64,000 nucleotides of DNA from Ascarosepion bandense (GCA_037127315.1 JBBBDQ010001184.1:1160001-1224000), one strand, 5' to 3'; shown: positions 20,640-31,790, counted from the stretch's first letter. Numbers and translations are program-made. Notes: generated from the sequence alone by a model not told the origin.

Positions 20640-21045
20640 ACGCTGATCTCTCTCTTTTAGCTCTTAACACTCTTTCTCTTGTTACCTCACTCAAAAACTG
20701 ATATCCCATTAATTTCCATCAAATATGTCATGCGTTTGTTTCTTCTGTTTCTCTTTCCCTCTATTTGTCCTCTTTATATCAGATTCTCCAAGGCCTCCTT
20801 TCTCATTACGTGTCTCAGGAACTTCAACTGTCTCTTCCTGATGTTAAGTATAAGTTTTCTTCTCATTTTCATCTTTTCGTTGCCCACATGTTCAATCCAT
20901 GGTATCTTTATTATCTTTCTATAGAACAAAGTTCCGGCAAAAGTTTTTTCCCGCATCCTTGATGTGATTGTCCAGCATTCGCTGCTATATTAAAGGACAA
21001 ACATCGCCTAAAATTCATTACTTTTTTCTTCGTTTTCAACGAATT
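20640..21045 (-). pseudogene. RTE LINE C-terminal fragment
   Basis: The minus strand gives KIIKIPWIEHVGNEKMKMRR and LILNIRKRQLKFLRHVMRKE then ALENLI, the same C-terminal block as 15500-15740. The upstream part (20960-21045) aligns to the GSECWTI region. The end toward 20640 covers the RQR.....L segment. Several stops. Confidence 0.75.
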
Positions 21046-21405
21046 AAGTTAAAATTAAAAACTATATATCTGTAAGAAGACAATATGGATAATGGCAAAA
21101 AAAAATTTTGAAAACTCTTTCCCTAAAGGATATATTCCTTTCCTAAGCAAACATGCCTGACTATAAAAGCATTGAAAAATTATAAAGAAAACTGTTAAAT
21201 AAAAGTCTTCTATTATTTAAAATAGACACATTCATTCATTTTTCTAAAATCTATAAATCAGTATCGTAATACAAAGATGTGTCATGCTCTAGAAAGAGAT
21301 ATGAACGCAAACACAGACGTAACAGATGACGGCGTACACACAAAAATTTATCATAAAAGAAAGAAAACGTCAAACAGGAAATATAAAGCAAAAAGAGAAT
21401 TACTG

Positions 21406-21409
<4 letters not shown>
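21046..21409. other. Unassigned stretch
   Basis: No element recognised. Confidence 0.5.

Positions 21410-21460
<51 letters not shown>
21410..21460. repeat. (TA)n microsatellite
   Basis: TA run; open frames across it on both strands are artefacts. Confidence 0.9.
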
Positions 21461-21463
<3 letters not shown>

Positions 21464-21512
21464 CATATCACCCCGAGCAAGGCGGTAACGCCACTGATGT
21501 GCAGGGGGCTAC
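21461..21512 (-). mobile_element. Orphan 3' tail of the CR1/L2-like LINE
   Basis: TAATCATATCACCCCGAGCAAGGCGGTAACGCCACT is the reverse complement of the LINE terminus seen at 56000-56030. Only the last 50 bases are present. Confidence 0.65.
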
Positions 21513-21799
21513 GTAAGAGTGAAAAGATTGGAAAAGAAAAAGCCGGAAACCACATTCTAAACAGGGAACAAGGGATGAGCCTCTTCACCTGTTCAATAGA
21601 CATGGGTGGAGTATGAACCTGGCGATAGTTTAGACTATCTACTCCAATTGAAAAAAAGAAAAAAAGAAAAGAGTGAAAAGATTGGAAGAGAGAACGCCGG
21701 AAACCACATCCTAAACAGTGAACAAGGGATGATCCTTTTCACTTGTTAAATAGACGTGGGTGGGGTGTGAACCGGGCGATAGTTTAGTCTATCTACTCC

Positions 21800-21805
<6 letters not shown>
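21513..21805. repeat. Tandem duplication of an approximately 156-bp unit
   Basis: Unit 1 (21513-21668) and unit 2 (21669-21805) share AGAGTGAAAAGATTGGAA, CCGGAAACCACAT, AACAAGGGATGA and CTATCTACTCCAATTGAA with few differences. On the minus strand each has CGGTTCA(C/T)ACCCC, close to a Pol III B box, so the unit could be a SINE piece. Confidence 0.8.

Positions 21806-21857
<52 letters not shown>
21806..21857. repeat. (TA)n microsatellite
   Basis: TA run directly after the second tandem unit. Confidence 0.9.
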
Positions 21858-23429
21858 TTAATCTATTATATAAAAATGACCGTTTTTGTGCTTTAAGTAA
21901 TGACTTCAAGTCTTCCGTTACTGTCTTTTACTTGATTTTCTTTTAAGTAAGACAATATTTCTCATTCGTTTATTTTTATTTATTTTAACCTATCGGTCCT
22001 TCATTTCTTGCTGTGAATATCATTGCAAGTCGTAGTTTTTATATGATATTACAATAATTGTAATATCCACCTAGGTACCTACGTGTGTCACGCTTTTGCT
22101 ATAATGAAAGAAATCTAATAAATTTGGAAATGCATTATATTTCTTGAGAAAATCATTGTAATGGAAGAAAGAATAAGACAACAAAGAGAGATAGCAAGTG
22201 AATGCTAGAGAAGAATACGAGAACGATTACGAGCAGAAGAAAGACAAGCAATCTGTATACATAATAGAGATTGAATGTGAGCAAGGAGGAATTATATGAA
22301 CGAAGAAGAGAGTTAACTCTATATTTATAATTGTTATTGCAATATTTTGATCAGTTCAAATATTAAATGATTCAATGGGGGAATCTTTACGGATGTTTTA
22401 TTGTCGTAGAAATTACCATGCTGAAGAATTAAGATTGATTAGAAAACCGTGAAATTTTCACAGGTTAAAACTAGTAAAATAATAATTACACTAGAGAAAT
22501 ATCAACAACAACAATTACAACATTCATATTTTGAGTTAAACTTAACAAATAATATACTGTCTGTTCCTTAACTAACCCACACTAACGCATTTTCTTCTCT
22601 AACTGATGGAAAGCAATGATAATAGAAAGAGGAGGGAATGTCTTAAGTTAATTCGTAAAATCAACATCACTGTCTCTCTTCTGATATCGTATGATCTAGT
22701 CCATTATTTGTTTTTATAGGAGTAAATAGGTCAAATAAACGCACGGTCGATATTCCTGGCTTCTCTTTTGAAGTATAATAGAGATTTATCTCTTGTTTCA
22801 GACAGGGTTCCCGGTTCTTTCTTCTGATTGAAAATTAAATATTCAGTTGAAATAATTAACTCAATAACTAAATCAATGTATCTTGATGATCGCTTCTCTT
22901 AGGAAATGTGTAAATATAAATTTAATTATTTATTATTTGTTTTATTTTGCTTAATTGATTATTTCTGCTGCTCCCAATCTGTAAAAAATGTAATTTTCTA
23001 ATTCGTCTATCCATATAGAGAGCAAGGGCCAGAAACGTTGCACAAATAAATTCGTGAGGGCGTGACACCAAGAAATGAAACTCGTCATAGCAGAAGCCGT
23101 TAAAATATTTGTTGAAAAGATATGTAAAGTTTTACAAAATTATCGTGAACTTTAAACATAATTTCTGTCAGTAAACTTCTTTTCCGCTTCAGACATTCTG
23201 CCACTCAGATATGTTCAATCATACGCTCATATTTTTCAATTATATTTCTTATTAACTTGTATTTATCTTTTTTATATACTTGCTTATTCTAAATAGTCTC
23301 AAGTTAGAATTTATTTCTTTTTTTCTAGTTTTACGTTTTTGGCTTTTTTCTCGGCTTTCAAAAAACTGCTTTCAATCTATTTTCAATAAACCATTTTTTC
23401 CAGTGTAGAGATTATTGTCAGACGTTTAT
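21858..23429. other. Mostly unassigned; possible Helitron N-terminal scrap
   Basis: 22155-22315 on the plus strand reads MEERIRQQREIAS, RRIRERLRAEERQAICI, Arg/Glu-rich like the N-terminal repeats of animal Helitron proteins (REARAAETPEQRQAR type). Without a Rep domain nearby this is weak. The remainder is AT-rich with no recognised element. Confidence 0.35.
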
Positions 23430-23660
23430 AGAATCAAAGAAAAGACTGCTGAATTCCTATGTGATATCTATCCTCTTGTGTGACAGCAAATACTGAACAA
23501 TCACACCACAGATGAAGGGAAAATTGAAGGCAGCAGAAATCTGGTTCTACAGAAGATTCATGAGAATTCCATGGACGGCGCGATTAAGTAACGATAAAAC
23601 CTTGGTAACAAGAGAAACGACATACTCATAATCAGAGACAGACGAAGGGCATAACGAAAG
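23430..23660 (+). pseudogene. RTE LINE C-terminal fragment
   Basis: Reads KRLLNSYVISILLCDSKY, KGKLKAAEIWFYRRFMRIPW and TARLSNDKTLVTRE, matching the LDCYVMSVLQYGSECWTI...AAEMWFYRR..RI.WT.H.SN.E block of the RTE family at 15600-15920. Confidence 0.75.
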
Positions 23661-23707
23661 CATATCCAGAGCAAAAGAAATAGGGGAGTTAGTGGGAACT
23701 TACCTAT

Positions 23708-24085
23708 GTTTTAATCATTTCACCTCAAGCAAGGCACTGAACCCACTAAGACGCAATGGGTCATTGTGTGCAAAAAAATATGAGAAAAAGAAAGACAATT
23801 TTAGGAGATTGGTCAATGCACGAACAGGAAGTAAGGAAGTGATAATATATTAGCAATATGTAAAATGGTAAGACCTAGATACAAATCTAGTATTACGCTT
23901 GAATTCTTAAAGTCGGGAGACGAATGAGGAAAGCTTCTCAGAACAATTACCATAAATATAGTTTCAAAATTGGCACAGGGAAAGTACATTACGGCGGTTT
24001 TAATGTGACTGAATCCGAATTTCCAGGTCAGGATAGATAATGTTGCAGATTCGTATTTAGTTATTATCAAGAATCTCTAACTAAT
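23708..24085 (-). pseudogene. CR1/L2-like LINE 3' end
   Basis: The left border TTTTAATCATTTCACCTCAAGCAAGGCACTG is the reverse complement of the LINE tail. An 85-residue frame (23813-24070) reads RSFPHSSPDFKNSSVILDLY and LGLTILHIAN. Related text LGLTILYLAN occurs on the plus strand at 25480-25520. I recognise it as part of this LINE's 3' region only by its position next to the tail. Confidence 0.5.
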
Positions 24086-24227
24086 CAGCGGAATCACCAG
24101 AGCTGATACGTTTAAATTGTAAACTTATAAATGTGTAAAATAGATTCTGTCAAGGAAAACTGTCCATGACGACACAGTGAACCATCCTTTGTAACTGACG
24201 AGTACATAAATGGTAGAACACTGATCA

Positions 24228-24325
24228 GGAAACTTGACAACGGCAGATACGTTGTTAAGAGTCACAAGGGATAAGAAGCTGCGAAGAGCCATGTCTTAAA
24301 GGGACACAGTGTATAGAAAAAAGAA
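24228..24325 (+). mobile_element. RTE LINE 3' terminus
   Basis: GAGTCACAAGGGATAAGAAG...CGAAGAGCCATGTC...AAAGGGACACAGTGTATAGAAAAAAGAAG encodes the RVTRDKKLRRAM version of RATRDRETWR.M. It ends like the GGCACATAGAAGAAGAA terminus at 15395 and 45665. Confidence 0.65.
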
Positions 24326-25462
24326 GGCGTTTATCTGACATTATAGTGTACGCGTGAGACGGACGTGTATCCGGTGGCAGTGCATAACGAGTGTGCGAGA
24401 ATGTGTTAAAGAACAGGAAAGAAGATAGTCGGTAAAGATTCAAAAGATATAAATAATTGAAAGCCATGTTCGTCCAAAACACATGAGTGAAGAATGTGTT
24501 TATAATGAAAATATCGAGCGGCAGCTTAATTTTTTTTATTATTTTTGTTTAAAAAATGACATGAACAACTAAAATCTCTCAAATCGATAAAGTCCAAGAA
24601 GTGGTAAATATTTTTCAGCGTCCACGTAGTTTTAAAAAAATAGGCGATGTTTATCTATATATTTCCTTGTATTTTTCTTTCGTTCATTCGTTTAACTTGA
24701 ACTCTTGATGATAATTTCAGTCTGAAGAAAGAGAATGAAAAGACACCAGAAAAATTATAATCAAATTTTTATTATTTATAATAGTAGTTGTCTTTGTAAT
24801 TATACAATAAAGAATATTCTGAGATTTTTCATAATTCATTATTTTTAATGAAAATATGTTTCATTGGATGTTCTCTTCTTTTTATCGCTTCAATAAGAAA
24901 GATATTTTTTGGTTGTTAATCTTTGTTTTAATATTTTCAAAACTCAATCTTTTATACTTTTATTTTTGATGTCGGGCCAACTGATAAAGTGTGCGAACAG
25001 AATATGAAATTAGTAAAATTATTTCTAGTCATGACCAGATAGCGAAAATATTTGTCCTTGCCAAAAGAAGAAAACTAATGATAAGAAAAAAAAATGAAAA
25101 AAAATCATCAAATTAGCTAAGATCTCATCAGGACAAGTGGAAAGAATTATTATTGATTATCGATGACATACGTGCAGCTAAGAATTTTTCCAGTTATTAT
25201 CGACAGATATAAAATGTTGGTATACAATTAAAACTATCTTTCTTTAGTGAGACATGAATTCTGATTTACATTCTTCGACATTTGTCGCAACATGGGGAAT
25301 AAAAATATAACCTGTAATAAAATATACGAATTGATTAATTAATTTTTAAAAGAAACAAACCGAAAATCTATATTTTTCTAGCCTACGCATTTCGCCCTGT
25401 TATGAACTATATCGAGATTTATTATAAATAAATTACAATTTTGACACAAGGCTGAAAAGAAG
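24326..25462. other. Unassigned stretch
   Basis: A 75-residue minus-strand frame (24255-24482) overlaps the RTE tail and has no secure identity. The rest is AT-rich with nothing recognised. Confidence 0.5.
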
Positions 25463-25661
25463 ATGGAGATACAACTGAGGCTGGGCCTCACTATCTTATA
25501 CCTAGCCAATCAGAAACACAACCCAATTACTCTTTACAAAATTTTGTTCACCATAAGTACTCATCCATCTTTAACCTATCCACCATACACCAAAATACCA
25601 CATGCTTTCAGGTACCCTAAAAAGAATCACCCCATGAGTTTAAAAACTTATTTACAATTCC

Positions 25662-25663
<2 letters not shown>
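25463..25663 (+). other. Dispersed repeat fragment, possibly CR1-like LINE 3' region
   Basis: The frame MEIQLRLGLTILYLANQK shares LGLTILxxAN with the minus-strand frame at 23813-24070. No domain. The frame runs on into a (TA)n tract and is not a gene. Confidence 0.4.

Positions 25664-25700
<37 letters not shown>
25664..25700. repeat. (TA)n microsatellite
   Basis: TA run. Confidence 0.9.
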
Positions 25701-25702
<2 letters not shown>

Positions 25703-25744
25703 AACAATGAAATCCCAAAAGCAAATTAACTATAATAGACAAAT

Positions 25745-26891
25745 TAAAATAAACTGATATTAGATAGACAAGTCGGAAAGGATAAGAAAATACGACAATG
25801 GGAAAAGAAAAATTCTGAATCAGTCGAGATGAAAGAACAGTAATCAAAAAACTAAGGAGGTGAAATAGTAGGGCTTGGGAACACGTCCTTCACAATCCCC
25901 GCCAACACCTAGTATTCTGTCAGTGCTCGGTGTAGGAAGGCCAGCCTTGACACGAGCTTGTGACTCAGCAAGTCGACGGGATGTTTGCGTCCCCCTCACA
26001 AGATGAAGAATAGCAAATGTTCTATCACCTTCTTACAGAGAGGAAGTACTGATATTAGTTGGACAAGTCGGAAAGGATAAGAAAATATGACCATGGGAAA
26101 AGAAAAATTCTGAAACAGTCGAGATGAAAGACCGGTAATCAAAAAACTAAGGAGGTTGGGAATATGGACATTAATCATAACAAAAGAATAAGCCGGTAAC
26201 AACACGTACTCACATTAACTATGTACACAAGAGGAGTTTTTCCTAAACAGAGGAAGGTTCTACAGGAAATCATCCCGAAGTGACAGGAAGATCTAAAAGA
26301 GAAAATCAAGTCTAGTCCCGTTCACGCGAACCAGGCTCGCCTCAGACACCCACCTTTCGTTGAAAACTGCCGAAACCAATCCGCCACGCCCCATATGAAG
26401 GGTGTGTCATTAAGAAACAGCCTATTCCGAACTAGTCGCCAGGTGAGCGAAAACTCAGTGTTGCAGAGGTAATTTGCCGCTGGCGCCCAAGATCAAGACT
26501 AGCGGAACTCGTCTGCCGACAAGCTGAGCATGTTACGTAGTGGATCCTTCGTAAGCCTCTTCACTAGTCCAACATAGAAGACACTCCTAGGACGAGAAAG
26601 TTCACTTGACCGAGGAATGACCTTGAAGGCCGACCGACACTCGCGGGGAAAAATCGATTGATCCCGAGATTTACAACAGCGCTTAATCCACGATATAGGA
26701 GGTGAAATAGTAGAGCTTGGGAACACGTCCTTCACAATACCCGCTAACACCTAGTCTTCTGTCAGTGCTCGGTGTAGGAAGGCCAGCCTTGAAACGAGCT
26801 TGTGACACAGCAAGTCGACGGGATGCTTGCGTCCCCATCACAAGATGAAGAATAGCAAATGTTCTATCACCTTCTTACAGAGAGGAAGTAC
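25745..26891. repeat. Tandem duplication of a GC-richer unit, first copy internally deleted
   Basis: Block R1 (ACAAGTCGGAAAGGATAAGA...CAAAAAACTAAGGAGGT) occurs at about 25755-25862 and 26050-26157. Block R2 (GGTGAAATAGTAG...CTTCTTACAGAGAGGAAGTA) occurs at about 25858-26048 and 26701-26891. The second unit has about 540 bp between R1 and R2 that the first lacks. The deletion joint is at GGAGGT, which ends R1 and starts R2. R2 copies differ at only a handful of positions. It is clearly richer in GC than its surroundings. No domain was recognised in the 83-residue minus-strand frame at 26499-26750. Confidence 0.85.
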
Positions 26892-27239
26892 AAACAAATG
26901 GTAAAAAACAAGAGGAAAGACGTAATTTACACACAGCTCTGCCTTGTACTTTTAGGAAAATTTCCTTCGACGGCAAGTCCGGACCGTCCCGCCGACCTTT
27001 GTGATGGGCTTTATCAAGGTAAAGAATGAAGTAACTATAAACAAAAAGAATTGTTGATAACTAGAAAAAAAAAAACGCTCATTATTCATAATAATAACAG
27101 AAATTATTAAACATTCAAAAAACGCGATAATTTATATTTCAATATTATTTTCTCATATCCAGTGTAATGTTTTGTTTTAAGATGTTAAATTAACTGTTAG
27201 TTTTTAATCGTTTTGTATTTTTTTTATGTTGGCCTGGGA
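26892..27239. other. Unassigned stretch
   Basis: 26945-27020 holds a GC-rich block ending GATGGGCTTTATCAAGG, similar in layout to 11890-11960. Otherwise nothing recognised. Confidence 0.45.
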
Positions 27240-28130
27240 AAGTATTGCTTCTATTAGGAAAGATGAAATTGTGAAAATAAAAACGGTGCGCAGATTGATA
27301 TTTTGGTAATATTTGAACGTGGCGTTCTCGAAAATTTTCTTTCTGAGTAAATTGTTTTACTTTTCATGAGTATGGCATTTTTATTGCGAAATTGTGGTCG
27401 AATGTATTTCTGCGTTTGCAAATTGCATTCGTCAAATTCTTATTGATGAGGGCATTCCTGCGTTCATATACACGTTTCTTTTTAATTTTTGCTTGTTCTT
27501 CCTATTTTCTTTAAGGGGCAATTTTGGCAATTTATTTTGTATATGTCTTCTTCTGAGTTATTATTGTTTAGTTTTTTCAGATTCAGTTATGTCCATAATA
27601 GTATTCGATGTGGTTGTAACTATTTGGATTTTGTTTAAATGGGACAAGTTGTTCTGTACCGTAGATGTTATAAAGTTGGTAGGTAGTATCTGCTATTGTT
27701 TAATTTATTGTTGTGTATAATGTTGTTTTTTGTTTTGGGTGTGTATTATATGTACCTTTATTTTTGCGATGTGAATAATTGTAGGTTTTGAATGTGTTTA
27801 GTATGTATTTTTCTTCATTGAATAAATATTGGGAGCTACAAACTGTTAATGTTCTTAAATAGAAATTGTATCAGATTCAATTTCAAAAGAGTGGTTTGAG
27901 TAAAAACTGATCAGATCGTTTTTGTTGGTAGCTTTTCTGTATACCTCAAAATTAAGTTCGTTATTATTTTTGCGTAAGATGATATCTAGGAAAAGAAGAG
28001 TATAATTGTAATCAGTTGCAGAAGTAAAGCCCACTTTAGGTTCAACGCTGTTAAATTGATTGAAAGGATCTGTTTGTACACTGTGGATATATTAGTAATG
28101 AGTCTGAAATAGGAAGATTTTGGTGCTACA
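27240..28130 (-). pseudogene. Penelope-like RT fragment, C-terminal part
   Basis: Minus strand: VGFTSATDYNYTLLFLDIIL is followed by NELNFEVYRKATNKNDLISF and YSNHSFEIESDTISI. This is the FLDV.I.......F.VYRK.T.T..YL.F.S.H.....T pattern of PLE reverse transcriptases after the palm. Further 3', YERRNALINKNLTNAICKRR may be the GIY-YIG-side remnant. The 108-residue plus-strand frame inside (27394-27720) is antisense and hydrophobic only by composition. Confidence 0.65.
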
Positions 28131-28439
28131 ATGTTTGGAATAGGTTTCTATTCAAGTTAATTTTATGTAATTTTGATATATATATCTGTTAAAATGAGAC
28201 TTTATTACATTCTTGAGATCCTGTAGTAAGATGAATAGAGGCATAAAGTCCACATCAATAATAAATGCGAAGTAATAGAACATACCGTTTCTAAATTACT
28301 GGGAGAATGAATTGCATTAGGGTGCTTATTTCCTCACAGACGCTGCTCTACTGACCCTATATTGTGCAATCAACAAAATAAAAATAAAAACAAGCAAATG
28401 CAAAATTAAAACTGGTGCTAATTTAACCATCCTACCATG
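28131..28439. other. Unassigned stretch
   Basis: AT-rich, nothing recognised. Confidence 0.5.
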
Positions 28440-28612
28440 TATATATATATGTATATAAGTCATCCACATACAAGCCTGTTTCCCAGCCTATTAGTGTGGC
28501 TAGACACATCCAATTGATTCTGGTCGGGATCGAAACTCGACCGATTTGGTGTCAGTCGGCGCATGTAATCAGAGAAGGGAAATATTAATGTGTTGTATAA
28601 CCGAAAGAACTC
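28440..28612 (-). mobile_element. tRNA-derived SINE with 3' hammerhead, copy 3
   Basis: Minus strand: ACAACACATTAATATTTCCC (5' end), then GCCGACTGACACCAAATCGG (anticodon-arm region) and GAGTTTCGATCCCGACC (the best B box of the family). AGAATCAATTGGATGTGTC leads into the hammerhead at 28464-28499. It ends GGATGACTTATATAC with a TA-rich tail. The A box is eroded. Confidence 0.75.
28464..28499 (-). ncRNA. Hammerhead motif in SINE copy 3
   Basis: Stem I CCACA/TGTGG is perfect (28495-28499 with 28464-28468). The core reads CTAATAG where CTGATGA is expected. Stem II has kept its 5' strand GCTG but lost the loop and 3' strand in a short deletion. GAAA and stem III ACAGGCTTGT (ends pair) are followed by the cleavage-position A at 28469. 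Architecture is clear, activity unlikely. Confidence 0.6.
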
Positions 28613-28642
28613 AATTCATTACTAAAGAGTAATTAATTAATT

Positions 28643-28664
28643 AATATATATATATATATATATA
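28643..28664. repeat. (TA)n microsatellite
   Basis: Short TA run. Confidence 0.8.
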
Positions 28665-28951
28665 AGACAGTCTTCGTTTTCGAGAGTATAACAACTCAGT
28701 TCATAGAACAGAACAGCCCATATAGTGTTGATGATTCTTTCAGACGTTTAACGCTGAAGTACTGCAAGTACCGTATTCCATCATTAACTTAAGAATAATG
28801 ATTTATCAGAAAATTAAAATGGCACAATCGTGAAATTTGACTGCTATTTCTAATAGTAATAACGCGCGTGTGTGTATATGTGCATGTGGTGGTGCTGCCA
28901 AATTATCAAATCTAAAAACCTTTTTGTTAATGTCTTAGTCGGCCTAGTAAA

Positions 28952-28952
<1 letters not shown>
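28665..28952. other. Unassigned stretch
   Basis: Nothing recognised. Confidence 0.5.

Positions 28953-29027
<75 letters not shown>
28953..29027. repeat. (TA)n-(TG)n compound microsatellite
   Basis: TA run, then about 20 TG units. Confidence 0.95.
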
Positions 29028-29029
<2 letters not shown>

Positions 29030-29830
29030 CTCCTGCCCTGATCAATGTTTCGATGTCCTTGAGCACCTCAGACTATTCATTCTACCAAGCCATGAATAAT
29101 GCCAAATCAAAGACATCCTAAAATTACAATTTCACAAGAAAATCTACTGCTCTACAAAAGTTCATTGGGACAGCTTCAGACTTGACATTGTAGAAACGTT
29201 TCTCACTTTATTTAAATAAATCTTCATTCTTTATCAATTCTGAATAGATTCTCCTCAATATAGCGTGTTTATTTTCTCTCCCATCAAAATAAGAACCAAA
29301 ACCAAATATCTAGTCTTGCTTGAGCCCTAAATGCATAGTGGCCACTACCCACCGTAAACCCCACTACGCTTTCTATCAGAGGTTTTGGTATAGCAGTACC
29401 ATTATCTCATTCAGAAATGAGTCCAAAGAGAGTCCTGGAAAAGGCAATTAGCAACTATGCGCACAAATGCAAAGCCAAAATAGAAAAAGATAAACTGCGA
29501 GATAGTAAGTTCTGGAAAATCGCAACTGCAATTTCTAATAGAAACATAAGTTCAGTGCTATTCATTATGAATGAACCTGATTTTATCCTGTCCCCGTCGG
29601 ACAAAGCTCAGCTCTTTGCAATGGCTTCGTGATATCTGTGTTTCCACTCGAGAGGTCTCCAGAATTATCAAAAGGTTTGATTCTACGAAGTCATTTCGTT
29701 ACGCGTAATTGTTTTCAAGAAACTTATTCAAGAACTATCTCCAGTCTTGTCAAAGTTGTTTAAGCACAACCTTGATAAATGCTTCCCATGTGCATGAAAG
29801 GAATCTAGTGTATTATCTGTGTACTAGAAT
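29030..29830 (+). pseudogene. CR1/L2-like LINE, linker and RT N-terminus
   Basis: The frame 29417-29632 has KRVLEKAISNYAHKCKAKIE and RDSKFWKIATAISNRNISSV, the linker between endonuclease and RT in this LINE type. The next frame reads TREVSRIIKRFDSTKSFRYA (family: V...I..LD.SKA.GPDGIP) and INASHVHERNLVYYLCTRM (family: S..P..WK.S.VVPVYKN). So this piece carries RT fingers, complementary to the 3' pieces elsewhere. It ends before motif A. The first 380 bp are decayed and only loosely attributable. Confidence 0.65.
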
Positions 29831-30644
29831 GTAGACGAGTAAGAATTAAAAAAGAAATACGTATTACAAGAAAACGAAAAGGCAACAATGATTTGGAAAT
29901 GTGTCTAAGCATTGCGAAAAAAAAGAATTATAGAAATAGGAAAATATTGGATTTTAGGAATCGATATATGTATAAAAAATGTAAAACAAAACGAAATGAA
30001 ACAGACTAAAAAAACTGAAAAAAATAGGTGTAAATGAAATAAAGCCAACAAAAATGCGCCTTTACCGAATAGAACAATGTTCCTCCCAATCCGTTCCGAA
30101 AGTCAGACTTTTAATTAATTCATTTTTATAAACAAGCTGTATTAAAAAATCAGCTGAACAGATGTTCAAGATGTATTTCGGGTTTATTTTTCATATAATT
30201 AATCAGATTTTATAATGAAAATTGACCTTTGCTGCATCAGTTGTCTTAATTAGCCAAATAACACGTCTGCTCCAGATTTCAGTTTTATTTTATTTAAACG
30301 ATTCTTTTATTTCAATCAGATGGTTTCCTCAATCGATATATTTAATTCGATTCACAAGAAACCGAAGACAAGATTTTGTTAAAGAAAAGGATTTCATCAT
30401 TATTTACTGTATATCACAATCAATAACTTCTTTTTCACTTTAATCTTACTACATCCTTAATAGTCTGAAACTTATAAAATACCATTTCCTTTTGAATCGT
30501 ATTTCTTCTCCATTTACTCCAGTCACCACAGGACATCTGTCAAGGCTGACAAAGTAAATCCGACTGTTATTCTTGAAACGGTCCTCTAATCAGTTTCAAA
30601 CTGGAACAGGAAATGACTAAAAACAAAACTGATTTTTAACCACC
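29831..30644. other. Unassigned stretch
   Basis: AT-rich. A 73-residue frame at 30222-30443 has no recognisable domain. Confidence 0.55.
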
Positions 30645-31235
30645 TAAAAAACTTTCTTTTGGATCATTATACCGGGCCAGAATGTTTTTCTCGCCAGAAT
30701 CCATCTTGCACATTTATATATCTATCATTCGTCAATGCATTGAATAATGTTATTATATCTGGTCAGGTGATGCCCCTTATTCATCTCGAGGTTCTTGACA
30801 AATCCAAATATGTATTTGCAAAATAATCGATTCTGACTTGGTATCTCGACAATTCTCACCGACGTGGCGTGGTTTCCTTTTGTCTTTTTTACAAAATATT
30901 TTCACAACTCTTCAAGCAAGCTTTTTTCCAGGGTGTCTTGAACGCTGGAATTTTAAGCGCGCTACTAGTTTGGCATATAGGCACTACCCTTTAACGGTCA
31001 AAATAGTAAAATAGAACCGCCACGTCTACTCTAGTTTCTTTTCTCGCTCATCCCGTTTACATTTTTCCTTGTAAGCTACAATCTCTAAAAATTTAAATGC
31101 AACCTCAGTTGCCATCTTCTATCATTTTAATCTTGTTCATCTTTAATCCTTTACTCAATACTCCATATATCCAGTCTGTTCTCTTGCTGTAACAATGAAA
31201 TTCCCGTTTTGCTTTGAGGGAAATGATTAAAACAA
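30645..31235 (+). pseudogene. CR1/L2-like LINE 3' fragment
   Basis: Reads LSFVNALNNVIISGQVMPLI, then FYKIFSQLFKQAFFQGVLNA and RHVYSSFFSRSSRLH. It ends in GTTTTGCTTTGAGGGAAATGATTAAAACA, the family tail. Order and ends match 9600-10190. Confidence 0.7.
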
Positions 31236-31479
31236 AAATATTGAAGTTACACTAAAGTCTAGAACAAAAACATCCAACTAAAATATACATTGATTGATGG
31301 AGGAGAATTGATTTTTTGAAAAGTTTTTTCTTTAGGCAATTTCCCAAAATATTAAGTTTAAAGTTTATGGTAGCTATTGTTAACTGTACAATCCAAGATA
31401 CAATCCAAAAATACATTTACTAAGTTTAGGGGCGGGTTTCTAACATCAGAACAAGGTAAAATGTTCATATAAACCTATA
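31236..31479. other. Unassigned stretch
   Basis: Nothing recognised. Confidence 0.4.
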
Positions 31480-31790
31480 TTCAAAAGACCTAGTACATCA
31501 ACAGAGCAACTCATAAAAATGTTCAAAATGTTGTTCGCTTACTTCTACACACGCTTTTATACTTCGGATAATTGGCTGGTTAATTCAAATACTCCCTCAC
31601 TGTGTCGAATGGTTTCGCAGGCCTCTATTATGCGTTGACGTAGAGTTTCTGTATTGTTAACGTCTGCATCAACTAATTGTTTAGTTGGTCACACATATAA
31701 ACATCCAAAGGGTTGAATTCAGAGGAACGTTAAAATTCATGTAAAAATCATATCTGCCGGCTCACGTTATGAATCACCTGATATTGTTAC
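31480..31790 (-). pseudogene. Tc1/IS630-type DDE transposase, C-terminal fragment
   Basis: The minus strand reads RSSEFNPLDVYMCDQLKN, then QTLTIQKLYVNA and SIKACVEVSEQHFEHFYELL. The family pattern is RSPDLNPLDFYLWG.LK...Y.....T...L..RI..A......FERV..S...R...CI...G.HFEH. The catalytic aspartate of SPDLNPLD is changed to E (SSEFNPLD). Only about 100 residues remain and no terminal inverted repeats were identified. Confidence 0.65.

Noticed and set aside
26486..26500. TGGCGCCCAAG as a tRNA-Lys primer-binding site of a second LTR element
   Set aside because: No CA-ended LTR precedes it and no Gag or Pol sequence follows.
27394..27720. 108-residue plus-strand open frame with hydrophobic stretches, possible membrane protein
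   Set aside because: It lies antisense to a recognisable PLE reverse transcriptase on the minus strand; hydrophobicity follows from T-rich composition.
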